Positions 63,582 through 64,000 of a stretch of DNA of 64,000 nucleotides are shown one piece after another. How positions within the stretch are numbered: the first letter of the stretch is position 1; each line of letters starts with the position of its first letter. The notes below the pieces were generated by a model that saw only the letters and a list, made by a program, of their open reading frames with translations, did not search any database and was not told where the DNA came from. The translations under genes and the position numbers were made by a program. The DNA is taken from assembly GCA_963707435.1 (NCBI GenBank), contig CAVPPF010000007.1:310001-374000 (forward strand). Direction: 5' to 3'. This DNA is from UBA4744 sp963707435 (GTDB lineage Bacteria > Actinomycetota > Acidimicrobiia > Spongiisociales > UBA4744).

Positions 63582-63970
63582 CCGTCGAGAGCGCCGGGGT
63601 CGTCCGGAACATCCACTGCGTGTTCGGTGAGGATGGAGAGCGGGACGATGTCGAGAGCTCGCTCGTGCGTGGACGCCAGCACCACCGGGGCGGCCACCCC
63701 GTCGCGGTGCGCTCGCAACCAGTTCACCGCCGTCACACACCAGCGGTCGCCGGGTACCAGCCCGGGAAACCGGTACTGCGGCAGCGGGGTACTGAGGTCG
63801 TTGCCGATCCGCCGCTGATGGTCGAGGAACTCCGCCGTGACGACGACGCAGACGGTATGGCTGCCGCGGTCTTCAGGGCTTGTGTGACACGAGCCGTCCC
63901 GGTAGAACCCGGTCAGAGGCTCTGTCCCGCACGGCTCCAGTGGGGTGCCCAGGACATTGTTTCCGTTCAC
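63578..63970 (-). CDS. DUF2237 family protein
   Basis: 130 residues matching DUF2237: NVLGTPLEPCGTEPLTGFYRDG, SHTVCVVVTAEFLDHQRRIGND, FPGLVPGDRWCVTAVNWLRA and VVLASTHERALDIVPLSIL. Its stop overlaps the yebC stop on the opposite strand by three bases. The GTG start lies 30 bases from the window end, with no strong ribosome binding site. Function unknown. Confidence 0.85.
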   Translation of the reverse strand: MNGNNVLGTPLEPCGTEPLTGFYRDGSCHTSPEDRGSHTVCVVVTAEFLDHQRRIGNDLSTPLPQYRFPGLVPGDRWCVTAVNWLRAHRDGVAAPVVLASTHERALDIVPLSILTEHAVDVPDDPGALDG

Positions 63971-64000
63971 GCCGCCAGTATGGCCGATAGGGGAGCGGGA

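Noticed and set aside
1..64000. tRNA, rRNA, CRISPR, insertion sequences, prophage or defence genes
   Set aside because: I looked for cloverleaf ends, repeat-spacer patterns, DDE or Tyr recombinase motifs and terminal repeats, and saw none that hold up.

Overview
The window reads as chromosomal DNA of a high-G+C actinobacterium, most likely from the Acidimicrobiia or a nearby deep lineage (inference). The markers are an adjacent PI-phosphate synthase / PIM acyltransferase / PimA trio (57.7-60.2 kb), a mycothiol synthase-like gene (45.6 kb), pdxS-pdxT-yebC, an FusA2-type EF-G-like GTPase, and Thr-rich linkers after the membrane anchors of several exported proteins. I see no tRNA, rRNA, CRISPR array, transposase or integrase.

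Layout. 0-5.8 kb: an MltG-like transglycosylase, a lipoprotein, a frameshifted alpha-toroid protein, a DUF1801 protein, malic enzyme and a dienelactone-hydrolase-like protein. 5.8-22.3 kb: a beta-glucan utilisation locus of two divergent operons. The leftward one is lacI-type regulator, GH3 glucosidase and a protein of about 1,150 residues that may be a phosphorylase-type glycosidase. The rightward one is sugar-binding lipoprotein, two permeases, ManD/RspA-type sugar acid dehydratase, SDR, two GH16 glucanases, SMP-30 lactonase, KDPG aldolase and KDG kinase. The divergent promoter region carries two copies of GGGAGCGCTCCC, the core of the CebR/CelR operator. Read together, the locus would cut a beta-glucan outside, import oligosaccharides, release glucose and burn it through a semi-phosphorylative Entner-Doudoroff route. 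Much of 5.8-17.9 kb carries single-base frameshifts, mostly in short homopolymers. They look like consensus errors rather than decay, but that is unproven.

22.3-28.6 kb: small housekeeping proteins, an ABC exporter (ATPase and two related permeases) behind a striking TGACATCA operator array, and nicotinate phosphoribosyltransferase. 28.7-43.1 kb: a purine/molybdenum-hydroxylase island. A YgfM-like FAD subunit, an XdhD-like fused subunit whose iron-sulfur domain has lost all eight cluster cysteines, XdhC, YqeB and YqeC form one overlapping operon matching the selenium-dependent molybdenum hydroxylase system. A zinc alcohol dehydrogenase, a second complete FAD / 2Fe-2S / Mo oxidase, an 8-oxoguanine deaminase-like amidohydrolase, an adenine deaminase-like protein and a cysteine desulfurase-like PLP protein follow.

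43.1-64 kb: oxidoreductase, patatin, mycothiol synthase, a kinase-fold protein with a degenerate catalytic loop, thrS, an RND/MMPL transporter, two tandem citrate synthases of different types (one mitochondrial-like), the EF-G-like GTPase, the phosphatidylinositol mannoside operon, a DUF3048 protein, pdxS, pdxT, yebC and a DUF2237 gene. This part is free of frameshifts.
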